64,000 nucleotides of DNA from the NCBI GenBank assembly GCA_965227045.1, contig OZ245718.1, positions 2,666,001-2,730,000 on the forward strand, given 5' to 3'. Positions 16,770-23,575 of the stretch are shown here, piece after piece (position 1 is the stretch's first letter; every line of letters begins with the position of its first letter). The position numbers and the translations under genes are program-made. Below the pieces are notes generated by a model, which was not told the DNA's origin, did no database searches, and worked only from the letters and a program-made list of their open reading frames with translations. Source of the stretch: UBA10649 sp965227045. GTDB lineage: Bacteria > Actinomycetota > Actinomycetes > S36-B12.

Positions 16770-17662
16770 TCGCGACCTACGACGCTGGCATCGCTACGGA
16801 GGAGGTGTTCATCCTCGGCGAGAGCCCGACGTGGGATGCGCTGCGCTCTCGGGTGCTGTGGGTGGACATCACGGCCGGGTGGGTGCTCGTCGGCAGGATC
16901 GACGGACCGCGCATCCGCATCGTCGAGCGGCTTGAGTTCGCCGGCACGGTCAGCGCGGTGACCGTCGCCCTGGACGGCTCGCTGCTGGTCGCCGGCGCGG
17001 AAGAGCTCATCGTCGTCGACCCCGAGGGCAGGCGGACCAACGCACAACGCATCCTTCCCCGCGGAGCAGCGCACCGGCTCAATGACGGAGGGGTCGATCC
17101 CGCTGGCCGCTACCTCGTCGGTACCAGCCCGCTCGGCGACGGATCCAATGACGAGAGCCTCGTTCGCATCGAGTCTGACGGTTCCATGACGACCATCGAC
17201 GATGACCTGTCGCTCTCGAACGGCCTGGCCTGGTCGCGCACCACGCTCTATAGCGCGGACTCGTTTCGGAACACCGTCTGGATGCGCGACTACGACCCGA
17301 CCACTGGGGTCACTGGCTCGCGCCAGCGATTCGTCACCATCGACGACGGCTGGCCCGACGGAATGTGCATCGACGCGGAAGGCTGTCTGTGGATCGCAGT
17401 GTGCGGGCGCGGGCAGGTCCGGCGCTTCACCCCGAGAGGCGAACTCGTTGCGGTCATTGATGTTCCGGCTCCACGCAGCACCAGTGTGGCATTCGTCGGC
17501 CCTGATCTTGACCTGCTCATGATCACGACCGCGAGCGACGAACTGAGTGCGGCCGAGTTGGGCAAGTTTCCGGACTCAGGTCGCGTATTCACCGCTCGCG
17601 TCGACGTGGCGGGTGCCCCCGTCCCACACTGGGTTCCCAGCAGTTCTGCCCACCCCGTCTAG
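16766..17662 (+). CDS. SMP-30/gluconolactonase-family sugar lactonase
   Basis: A 298-residue six-bladed beta-propeller lactonase. Metal-site signatures are present: the Glu in GESPTWD near the N-terminus, Asn in RLNDGGVDPAGR, Asn in LSNGLAWS and Asp in WPDGMCIDAEG. These enzymes open aldonolactones to free aldonic acids with a divalent metal. It overlaps the iclR stop by four bases (ATGA) and precedes the FAH-type gene. In the inferred pathway it acts after a sugar dehydrogenase and before the IlvD/Edd dehydratase. The sugar cannot be read from sequence. A second family member lies at 38.5 kb. Confidence 0.9.
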   Translation: MIATYDAGIATEEVFILGESPTWDALRSRVLWVDITAGWVLVGRIDGPRIRIVERLEFAGTVSAVTVALDGSLLVAGAEELIVVDPEGRRTNAQRILPRGAAHRLNDGGVDPAGRYLVGTSPLGDGSNDESLVRIESDGSMTTIDDDLSLSNGLAWSRTTLYSADSFRNTVWMRDYDPTTGVTGSRQRFVTIDDGWPDGMCIDAEGCLWIAVCGRGQVRRFTPRGELVAVIDVPAPRSTSVAFVGPDLDLLMITTASDELSAAELGKFPDSGRVFTARVDVAGAPVPHWVPSSSAHPV

Positions 17663-17679
17663 TTCCAAGGAGCAACCCC

Positions 17680-18540
17680 GTGCATCTCATGCGCATCGGT
17701 CCCGTCGGCGACGAACGGCCCGTCGTACGTCTCAACGACTCGACGTACGTCGACGTATCGGACCTCGTCCGCGACTTCGACGAGGAGTTCTTCGGCAACG
17801 ACGGGATCGCGCGCATCGCGGAAGCGGTGGCCGAGCGAGCCGCCGCGGGCGAGGCCAAGGCCTTCGCGGGCGAGCGGATCGGGGCACCCTTCGCGCGACC
17901 GCATCAGATCATCTGCATCGGGCTGAACTACAGCGATCACGCGGCCGAGACCGGGCAGCAGGTTCCCGAGGAGCCGATCCTGTTCACGAAGTCACCCAAC
18001 ACCCTGGTCGGACCCAACGACGACGTGCGCATCCCGCGCGGCTCGACGAAGACAGACTGGGAGGTGGAGCTCGGGATCGTCATCGGCCGTCGGTCGAGCT
18101 ATCTGGACTCAGTAGAGGAGGCGCGCGAAGCCATTGCCGGCTTCGTCCTCGTCAACGACGTCAGCGAGCGCTACTTCCAGCTCGAGCGCAGCGGTCAGTG
18201 GTCCAAAGGGAAGTCCGCGGAGACTTTCAATCCCGCTGGTCCGTGGCTCGCGACCCCAGACGAGATCGCCGATGTCCTCGACCTGCACATGACGTTGGAC
18301 GTCAACGGGGTGCGTCGGCAGGACGGCTCGACGGCGACGATGGTCTTCGATCCCTACTTCATCGTCCACTACCTGAGCCAGTTCCTCGTGCTCGAGCCCG
18401 GCGACCTGATCAACACCGGCACGCCTCCCGGTGTCGGAATGGGCCACTCGCCGCAGATCTGGCTGCAGGCTGGCGATGTCATGGACCTGACCATCGATGG
18501 ACTTGGCGCGCAGAGGCAACACGTGATCGGGCCGCGATGA
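17680..18540 (+). CDS. fumarylacetoacetate hydrolase (FAH)-family protein, possible diketo-sugar-acid hydrolase
   Basis: A 286-residue protein with a short N-terminal region and an FAH catalytic domain (about 65-285). Metal-binding residues lie in DWEVELGIVIGR and LVNDVSERYFQ, and KGKSAETFNPAGPWL is the family signature. Members split C-C bonds of 2,4-diketo acids, or act as decarboxylases or hydratases. Next to a lactonase, an aldonate dehydratase and dehydrogenases, the best guess is cleavage of a 2,4-diketo-3-deoxy sugar acid to pyruvate plus a hydroxy acid, as in the L-rhamnose diketo-hydrolase route. Start GTG at 17680, seven bases after AAGGAG. Acylpyruvate hydrolase activity is an alternative. 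Confidence 0.88.
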   Translation: MHLMRIGPVGDERPVVRLNDSTYVDVSDLVRDFDEEFFGNDGIARIAEAVAERAAAGEAKAFAGERIGAPFARPHQIICIGLNYSDHAAETGQQVPEEPILFTKSPNTLVGPNDDVRIPRGSTKTDWEVELGIVIGRRSSYLDSVEEAREAIAGFVLVNDVSERYFQLERSGQWSKGKSAETFNPAGPWLATPDEIADVLDLHMTLDVNGVRRQDGSTATMVFDPYFIVHYLSQFLVLEPGDLINTGTPPGVGMGHSPQIWLQAGDVMDLTIDGLGAQRQHVIGPR

Positions 18541-19562
18541 CGTCCTCGATCCGCGCGTTCGTCGTCACCGCGCCTGGATCCGGTGAGGTGATGCTCGTCG
18601 ATGCACCGGTGGCGGGCCCAGGCGACGTGGTGATCGACGTCGAGCGCGTGGGCGTCTGCGGGACTGACGTCGAGTTCTTCGACGGGAGCATGCAGTACCT
18701 GCACGATGGGCACGCGCATTTTCCGATGCGCTTGGGCCACGAATGGATGGGGAAGGTCACCGCCGTCGGCGACCGCGTCGATCCGTCGTGGCTGGGACGG
18801 CGAGTGACGGCCGACACCATGCTCGGCTGCGGGGAGTGTCGGCGATGCCTGGGCGGCTACCAGCACGTGTGCGAGTTTCGCACCGAGATCGGCATCCGAG
18901 GCGGCCAGCCGGGAGCGCTGGCAGAGCAGATCGCCGTGCCCGCCCGCGCACTCCATGCACTGCCCGACACGATCGACGAGACCATGGGCGCGCTTGTCGA
19001 GCCCGGTGGAAATGCACTGAGGTCCGTGCAGGCCGCGAACCTTGCGACCGGTGATCGGGTACTGGTGCTCGGCTCGGGAACTATCGGACTGCTCGTCGCG
19101 ATGTTCGCCAGGGCCGACGGAGCCGATGTGCACATCCTGGGTCGCTCCCGTGAGTCACTCGACTTCGCGGTGAGCCTGGGCTTCGAGCACGTGTGGACTG
19201 AGGGCGACATCCCGGCGTTGCCCTTCGACGCGGTTATCGAGGCATCGAACGCGCCTTCGCTTCCAGCTCTCGCCGTGGAACTGGTCGAGCCTGGAAAGCG
19301 CGTCGTGTTGATCGGCCTGTCCGGGACGCCCAGCCTGCTCGATACGCGCATGCTCGCCCTGAAGGACGTGACGGCCGTGGGAGTGCTCAGCGCGTCACCT
19401 GGCCTCGTCGGAACGATCGAGCACTTCGCTTCGGGAACTGTCGATCCGCGCCCGCTCGTTGCGGAGACGGTGGGTCTGGCGGAGACGGGAGCCGTCCTGT
19501 CCGGGGCCGTCGACATGAAGTCCGGTCGCGGCCCGAAGGTCCATGTTGATCCGCGAAGGTAG
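18537..19562 (+). CDS. zinc-dependent medium-chain alcohol/sugar dehydrogenase
   Basis: A 341-residue MDR-family oxidoreductase. The catalytic zinc ligands are in GVCGTDVEF and GHEWMG, and the structural zinc site has four cysteines within CGECRRCLGGYQHVC. The NAD(P)-binding Rossmann motif is VLVLGSGTIGLLVAMF. The start ATG at 18537 overlaps the FAH stop (ATGA). A much longer frame opens upstream at 17547, but it crosses the FAH gene in another frame and has no recognisable domain there. The role is probably oxidation of the pathway's sugar or of the 2-keto-3-deoxy acid; which of this enzyme and the SDR does each step is unknown. Confidence 0.9.
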   Translation: MTSSIRAFVVTAPGSGEVMLVDAPVAGPGDVVIDVERVGVCGTDVEFFDGSMQYLHDGHAHFPMRLGHEWMGKVTAVGDRVDPSWLGRRVTADTMLGCGECRRCLGGYQHVCEFRTEIGIRGGQPGALAEQIAVPARALHALPDTIDETMGALVEPGGNALRSVQAANLATGDRVLVLGSGTIGLLVAMFARADGADVHILGRSRESLDFAVSLGFEHVWTEGDIPALPFDAVIEASNAPSLPALAVELVEPGKRVVLIGLSGTPSLLDTRMLALKDVTAVGVLSASPGLVGTIEHFASGTVDPRPLVAETVGLAETGAVLSGAVDMKSGRGPKVHVDPRR

Positions 19563-19577
19563 AGGAGAGGTTCGCTC

Positions 19578-20333
19578 ATGAGCGAGTTCGATGGATTGGT
19601 TGCCCTGGTCACGGGAGGGGCGAGTGGCATCGGCGCCGCCACAGCGTCGCTGCTCATGGACCGAGGTGCGCGCGTCGCCGTACTCGACCGAGTGACGGCC
19701 GGAGCTCCAGAGGGGACCTTCGCCGTCGAGTGCGACATCACCGACTCGGCGGCAGTCGACGCGGCAGTCGAGGCCGTCGCAGAGCACTTCGGCGCGCTCG
19801 ACATCGTCATCAACAACGCGGGCATCGGCGCGACCGGCGATGTGAGCGCGAACGACGTCGAGGAGTGGAACCGCGTGCTCGACGTCAATGTCGTCGGGAT
19901 CGCCCGCGTGACCCGGGCCTCGCTGCCCTACCTGCGCGCCTCATTGCACGCGGTAGTGGTGAACACCTGCTCGTGCGTGGCCTTCGTAGGAGTTCCGGAC
20001 CGGGCGCTCTACAGCGCGAGCAAGGGTGCGGTGGCGGCCCTTACTCTGGCGATGGCCGCGGACCACGTCGGCGACGGGATTCGAGTCAACGCGGTTGCGC
20101 CGGGGACAGCCGACACTCCCTGGGTGGGGCGACTGCTCGATGCTGCCGCCGAGCCGGAGAAGGCCGAGGCGGCCCTGAAGGCTCGCCAGCCGCTCGGGCG
20201 ACTTGTCACCGCCGACGAGGTTGCTCATGCGATCGCCTCGCTCGCGTCGCCGGCGGCCGCATCGACCACGGGCACGATCCTGCGTGTCGACGGAGGCATG
20301 ACGACTCTTCGGGTACCCCCGCGTGCGCCATAG
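19578..20333 (+). CDS. short-chain dehydrogenase/reductase (SDR)
   Basis: A 251-residue classical SDR. The cofactor motif TGGASGIG is at about residues 12-19, NNAGIG near 80, and the catalytic Tyr-Lys pair in YSASKGAVAAL. A segment ending in DGGMTTL closes the domain. It lies 15 bases after the zinc dehydrogenase and ends the sugar-acid operon. Candidate roles are the first step (sugar to lactone) or oxidation of a 2-keto-3-deoxy acid to the 2,4-diketo acid. Start ATG at 19578, with AGAGGAGAGG upstream. Confidence 0.9.
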   Translation: MSEFDGLVALVTGGASGIGAATASLLMDRGARVAVLDRVTAGAPEGTFAVECDITDSAAVDAAVEAVAEHFGALDIVINNAGIGATGDVSANDVEEWNRVLDVNVVGIARVTRASLPYLRASLHAVVVNTCSCVAFVGVPDRALYSASKGAVAALTLAMAADHVGDGIRVNAVAPGTADTPWVGRLLDAAAEPEKAEAALKARQPLGRLVTADEVAHAIASLASPAAASTTGTILRVDGGMTTLRVPPRAP

Positions 20334-20380
20334 GGTGAGCCTCTCGTGATCAGTGCTCGTGCGACGAAAGACGGTGAGTG

Positions 20381-21799
20381 ATGTCCGAACTGGCTGCTGC
20401 CGAGCCGAACGGGTCCAAAGTTGCGGACGTCCTCGTGATCTTCGGGATCACAGGCGACCTTGCCAAGGTCATGACGTTCCGCTCGCTCTACCGTCTCGAG
20501 CGCCGTGGGCTCATCTACTTCCCGATCGTGGGCGTCGCATTCGAGGACTGGACAACCGAGCAGCTGATCGCGCGGGCGCGAGAGTCCATCATCGCCACGG
20601 GCGAGGAGTTCGACGAGGAGGTGTTCACGCGATTCGCCGCACGACTGTCGTACGTGCACGGCGACTTCTCCGACGACGCGACGTACGCACGGGTCGGCGC
20701 GGCCATCTCCGGGGCGAAGACGCCGGTGTTCTACCTCGAGGTTCCGCCGTCGCTCTTCGCGACGGTCATCAAGGGTTTGTCCGGAGCCGGCCTGACAGAG
20801 CACGGCCGCGTCGTCGTCGAGAAGCCCTTCGGCCATGACCGTGCCTCCGCCCAGGCGCTCGCCGCCGAGCTGCACCAGTACATCGAGGAGTCGCAGCTGT
20901 ACCGGATTGACCACTACCTCGGAAAGATGGGCCTTGAGGAGATCATCTTCCTTCGGTTCGCGAATCGGATGCTCGAGCCGCTGTGGAACAGCAATCACGT
21001 GGCGAGCGTGCAGATCACCATGGCCGAGAAGTTCGGAGTCGCCGATCGCGGCAGCTTCTACGACCCGGTCGGCACGCTCCGTGATGTCGTCGTCAACCAC
21101 CTGATGCAGATCATCGCCGCCGTGGCGATGGAGCCTCCCGCGGGCGGTGATCCCGCAACGCTCAAGGACGCCATGGTCAGTGTGTTCCGGGCGATGCCAC
21201 CAGCGGATCCCGCGCACTATGTGCGTGGCCAGTACGAGGGCTACCTCGACGTGAAGGGTGTCGCGGCGGGCTCGACCACTGAGACGTTCGCGGCTCTGCG
21301 CCTCCACGTGGAGAACTGGCGCTGGTCGGGCGTCCCCTTCTTCATCAGGGCAGGAAAGGAACTGCCGGTGACGCAGACCGAGGTCCGCGTTCTGTTCAAG
21401 CATCCGCCACAGTTGGGTTTCGCGGCGTTCCATCAGCGGACCGAGCCCAACCAGCTCATCCTCCGGATGGATCCGCAGACCGGTGTGCGGATGATCCTTG
21501 ACGCCCGGCACGCGAATACGGTGCAAGCGGCCCCGATCCACTTCGACGTGAAGTTCGCCGACTTCGGCGGGGAGCCCGCCACTCCCTACGAGGTGCTGCT
21601 GCTCGCCGCTATGGCTGGGCAGGACGGACGCTTCACCCGCCAGGACCAGGTCGAGGAGGAGTGGCGCATTATGCAGCCGCTGCTCGACGCACCGCCGCCG
21701 GTGCATCCGTACGCGACCGGGACGTGGGGGCCGGCGGAGGCGAACAGCCTCGTCGCGGGAATGGGTCGCTGGCACGAGCCGTGGACGCCGACGCCCTAG
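20381..21799 (+). CDS. zwf: glucose-6-phosphate 1-dehydrogenase
   Basis: A 472-residue enzyme oxidising glucose-6-phosphate to 6-phosphogluconolactone with NAD(P)+. The active-site signature RIDHYLGK and the following FLRFANRMLEPLWN are intact. The cofactor loop reads FGITGDLAKVMTF where most homologues have GASGDLAKRKL, so the protein belongs to a divergent branch, and it is a little shorter than E. coli Zwf. Start ATG at 20381 (GTG three bases upstream is possible). It follows the sugar-acid operon by 47 bases. No opcA, tal or tkt is adjacent, unlike the main actinobacterial zwf locus, so this may be a second isoform. Confidence 0.9.
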   Translation: MSELAAAEPNGSKVADVLVIFGITGDLAKVMTFRSLYRLERRGLIYFPIVGVAFEDWTTEQLIARARESIIATGEEFDEEVFTRFAARLSYVHGDFSDDATYARVGAAISGAKTPVFYLEVPPSLFATVIKGLSGAGLTEHGRVVVEKPFGHDRASAQALAAELHQYIEESQLYRIDHYLGKMGLEEIIFLRFANRMLEPLWNSNHVASVQITMAEKFGVADRGSFYDPVGTLRDVVVNHLMQIIAAVAMEPPAGGDPATLKDAMVSVFRAMPPADPAHYVRGQYEGYLDVKGVAAGSTTETFAALRLHVENWRWSGVPFFIRAGKELPVTQTEVRVLFKHPPQLGFAAFHQRTEPNQLILRMDPQTGVRMILDARHANTVQAAPIHFDVKFADFGGEPATPYEVLLLAAMAGQDGRFTRQDQVEEEWRIMQPLLDAPPPVHPYATGTWGPAEANSLVAGMGRWHEPWTPTP

Positions 21800-21804
21800 G
21801 CCCC

Positions 21805-21810
21805 TAGCCT
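21805..21810 (+). promoter_or_regulatory. candidate -10 box of a leaderless transcript
   Basis: TAGCCT ends seven bases before the ATG at 21818, and no Shine-Dalgarno is present. The same CTAGCCTGC context recurs before rpiB. No convincing -35 box was found. Confidence 0.3.
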
Positions 21811-21817
21811 GCAGCCC

Positions 21818-22195
21818 ATGACTCATGCCTTCCGTGCCGCCGTCGAATCCCGTGACGTAGCTGCGATGTCAGCGGTGCTCGCTTCGGACGTGGTGTTCTT
21901 CAGCCCCGTGGCCTTCGCACCATTTCGCGGCCGCGAGGTGGTCGCCGAGGTGCTCGGGAACGTCCTTGAGGTGTTCGAGGATTTCGAGTACATCGACGAC
22001 CTGACCGGCGAGAACAGCCACGCGCTCATCTTCTCGGCGAAGGTCGGGGGCAAGGACGTGCAGGGACTCGACCACCTGCGAGTGGATGCAGACGGGCTGA
22101 TCACCGAGTTCACCGTGATGGTGCGCCCCCTGTCGGGCGCGATTGCGCTCGCCGAGGCGATGGGGCCGCGCGTCGCGCATCTGGCCAAGGGATAG
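21818..22195 (+). CDS. NTF2-like/SnoaL-like domain protein
   Basis: A 125-residue single-domain protein of the NTF2-like superfamily. The start HAFRAAVESRDVAAMSAVLA is the typical first helix pair, followed by VVFFSPVAFAPFRGREVV and the curved sheet with GKDVQGLDHLRVDADGLI. Such proteins bind small hydrophobic molecules or act as isomerases; specificity cannot be predicted. It sits 18 bases after zwf but has its own possible -10 box. The P450 gene follows 114 bases later. Confidence 0.8.
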   Translation: MTHAFRAAVESRDVAAMSAVLASDVVFFSPVAFAPFRGREVVAEVLGNVLEVFEDFEYIDDLTGENSHALIFSAKVGGKDVQGLDHLRVDADGLITEFTVMVRPLSGAIALAEAMGPRVAHLAKG

Positions 22196-22254
22196 CCCGC
22201 CGAATTTGTTGCGCGAGACCCCAAAAGTTATATAGACGAATTTCGCCATTCTCG

Positions 22255-22283
22255 TTGACGCAGCCCCGGGGCGGTGGTGTGAT
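22255..22283 (+). promoter_or_regulatory. candidate promoter of the P450 gene
   Basis: TTGACG (22255-22260) and TGTGAT (22278-22283) are separated by 17 bases, and the P450 start lies 27 bases further with GGGGAG as ribosome-binding site. The -35 is good and the -10 is weak. Confidence 0.35.
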
Positions 22284-22309
22284 CGCGATACACCTATTGA
22301 TGGGGAGCC

Positions 22310-23566
22310 ATGACTACTGACGTGCCCGAAATCGTGGGAAGCCTGCTCGATCCGGACGTCCAGGCCTGCCCGTTCTCTTACTACGCGCAGATGCGCGACG
22401 TGGCCCCCGTCTACCGCATGCCGGAGACCGGCTTCTTCCTGATCTCGAACTATGAGGACCTGAAGAACGTGCTCGCCGATCCGCACACCTACTCCAACGA
22501 CATCTCCATCGAGCAGGTTGCCGGAGAGGCGGCGGCCGACCTCGGTCGGCTATATGACGAGCACCTCGGCGAGGTGGGCTGGGAGCACGTGCAGACCCTC
22601 CAGCGCACCGACCCTCCCGACCACAGCAGGTATCGCCGGCTGATCAACCGCGCGCTCACACCGCCGCGCGTGAAGGCGATGACACCGAGCATCGAGCGGA
22701 TCGCCGACGAGCTGATCGACGCGTTCATCGACAAGGGATCGTGCGACTTCGTCGCCGACTTCAGCTTCCCGCTTCCCGGCAAGGTCATCGCCGAGCAGAT
22801 CGGCCTGGACTCCAGCGAGATCAATACCTTCAAGCGCTGGTCCGACGCGATGCTCTCACCCGCCCAGGGCCTGCTCGTCGACGAGGAATCTGTTCGCCAC
22901 TACGCCGAGGTTGAGGCAGAGGCCCAGCACTACCTCGCGAAGATCTTCGAGGAGCGGCGCGCCAACCCGACCGACGACATCCTGTCGGCATTGCTGGCGG
23001 ACTCGACCGAGGGCGACGAGCCGCTGACGATGCACGAGCTGCAGAACCTGATGAATCAGCTGATCACCGGCGGGTACATCACCACTGCGGACGCCATCGC
23101 CAACGCACTTGTGCTGCTGCTCGAGAACCCCGACCAGATGGAGCTGCTCCGCAACGACCGGTCGCTGCTTCGCAACTTCGCCGACGAGTCCTTGCGGCAC
23201 GCGAGCTCGGTGCAGGGACTCTTCCGCCGCGCGACCGTCGACACGGAACTGCACGGGGTGAAGATCCCGGCAGACAGCATCCTGCACATCCGCTACGGCT
23301 CCGCGAACCACGACGGCGAGGTCTTCCCGAACGCCGAGAAGTTCGACATCACCCGCGAGAACGCGAGCAAGCACCTCGCCTTCTCGCGCGGGCCGCACTT
23401 CTGCGTGGGCCAGCCGCTGGCTCTGCAGGAGATGATGATTGGCTTCGACCGGATCCTTGACCGACTCGACAGCATCTCCCTTGCTCCGGGCACCCAACTT
23501 GAGCGCAGTCCCGGACTGCTGTTCTACGCACTGAAGGAGTTACCCATTGTCTTCACGGCTTCCTAA
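22310..23566 (+). CDS. cytochrome P450
   Basis: A 418-residue soluble bacterial P450. The heme-thiolate signature is FSRGPHFCVGQ and the K-helix ExxR is in DESLRHASS. The I-helix oxygen-activation segment reads ITGGYITTADAIANAL. Most P450s have an acid before the first Thr (for example AGHETT), but here that position is Ile, so the usual proton-relay acid is missing. Start ATG at 22310 with GGGGAG six bases upstream. The gene ends nine bases before ppdK. No ferredoxin or reductase gene is adjacent, so redox partners lie elsewhere. Substrate unknown. Confidence 0.93.
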   Translation: MTTDVPEIVGSLLDPDVQACPFSYYAQMRDVAPVYRMPETGFFLISNYEDLKNVLADPHTYSNDISIEQVAGEAAADLGRLYDEHLGEVGWEHVQTLQRTDPPDHSRYRRLINRALTPPRVKAMTPSIERIADELIDAFIDKGSCDFVADFSFPLPGKVIAEQIGLDSSEINTFKRWSDAMLSPAQGLLVDEESVRHYAEVEAEAQHYLAKIFEERRANPTDDILSALLADSTEGDEPLTMHELQNLMNQLITGGYITTADAIANALVLLLENPDQMELLRNDRSLLRNFADESLRHASSVQGLFRRATVDTELHGVKIPADSILHIRYGSANHDGEVFPNAEKFDITRENASKHLAFSRGPHFCVGQPLALQEMMIGFDRILDRLDSISLAPGTQLERSPGLLFYALKELPIVFTAS

Positions 23567-23575
23567 GGCGGCGTC

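Noticed and set aside
17547..18536. Fusion of an N-terminal domain to the zinc dehydrogenase
   Set aside because: The long frame crosses the FAH gene in another frame, and the ATGA overlap at 18537 gives the natural start.
22310..23566. P450 as part of a natural-product cluster
   Set aside because: No synthase, tailoring or resistance genes surround it. Neighbours are central-metabolism genes.
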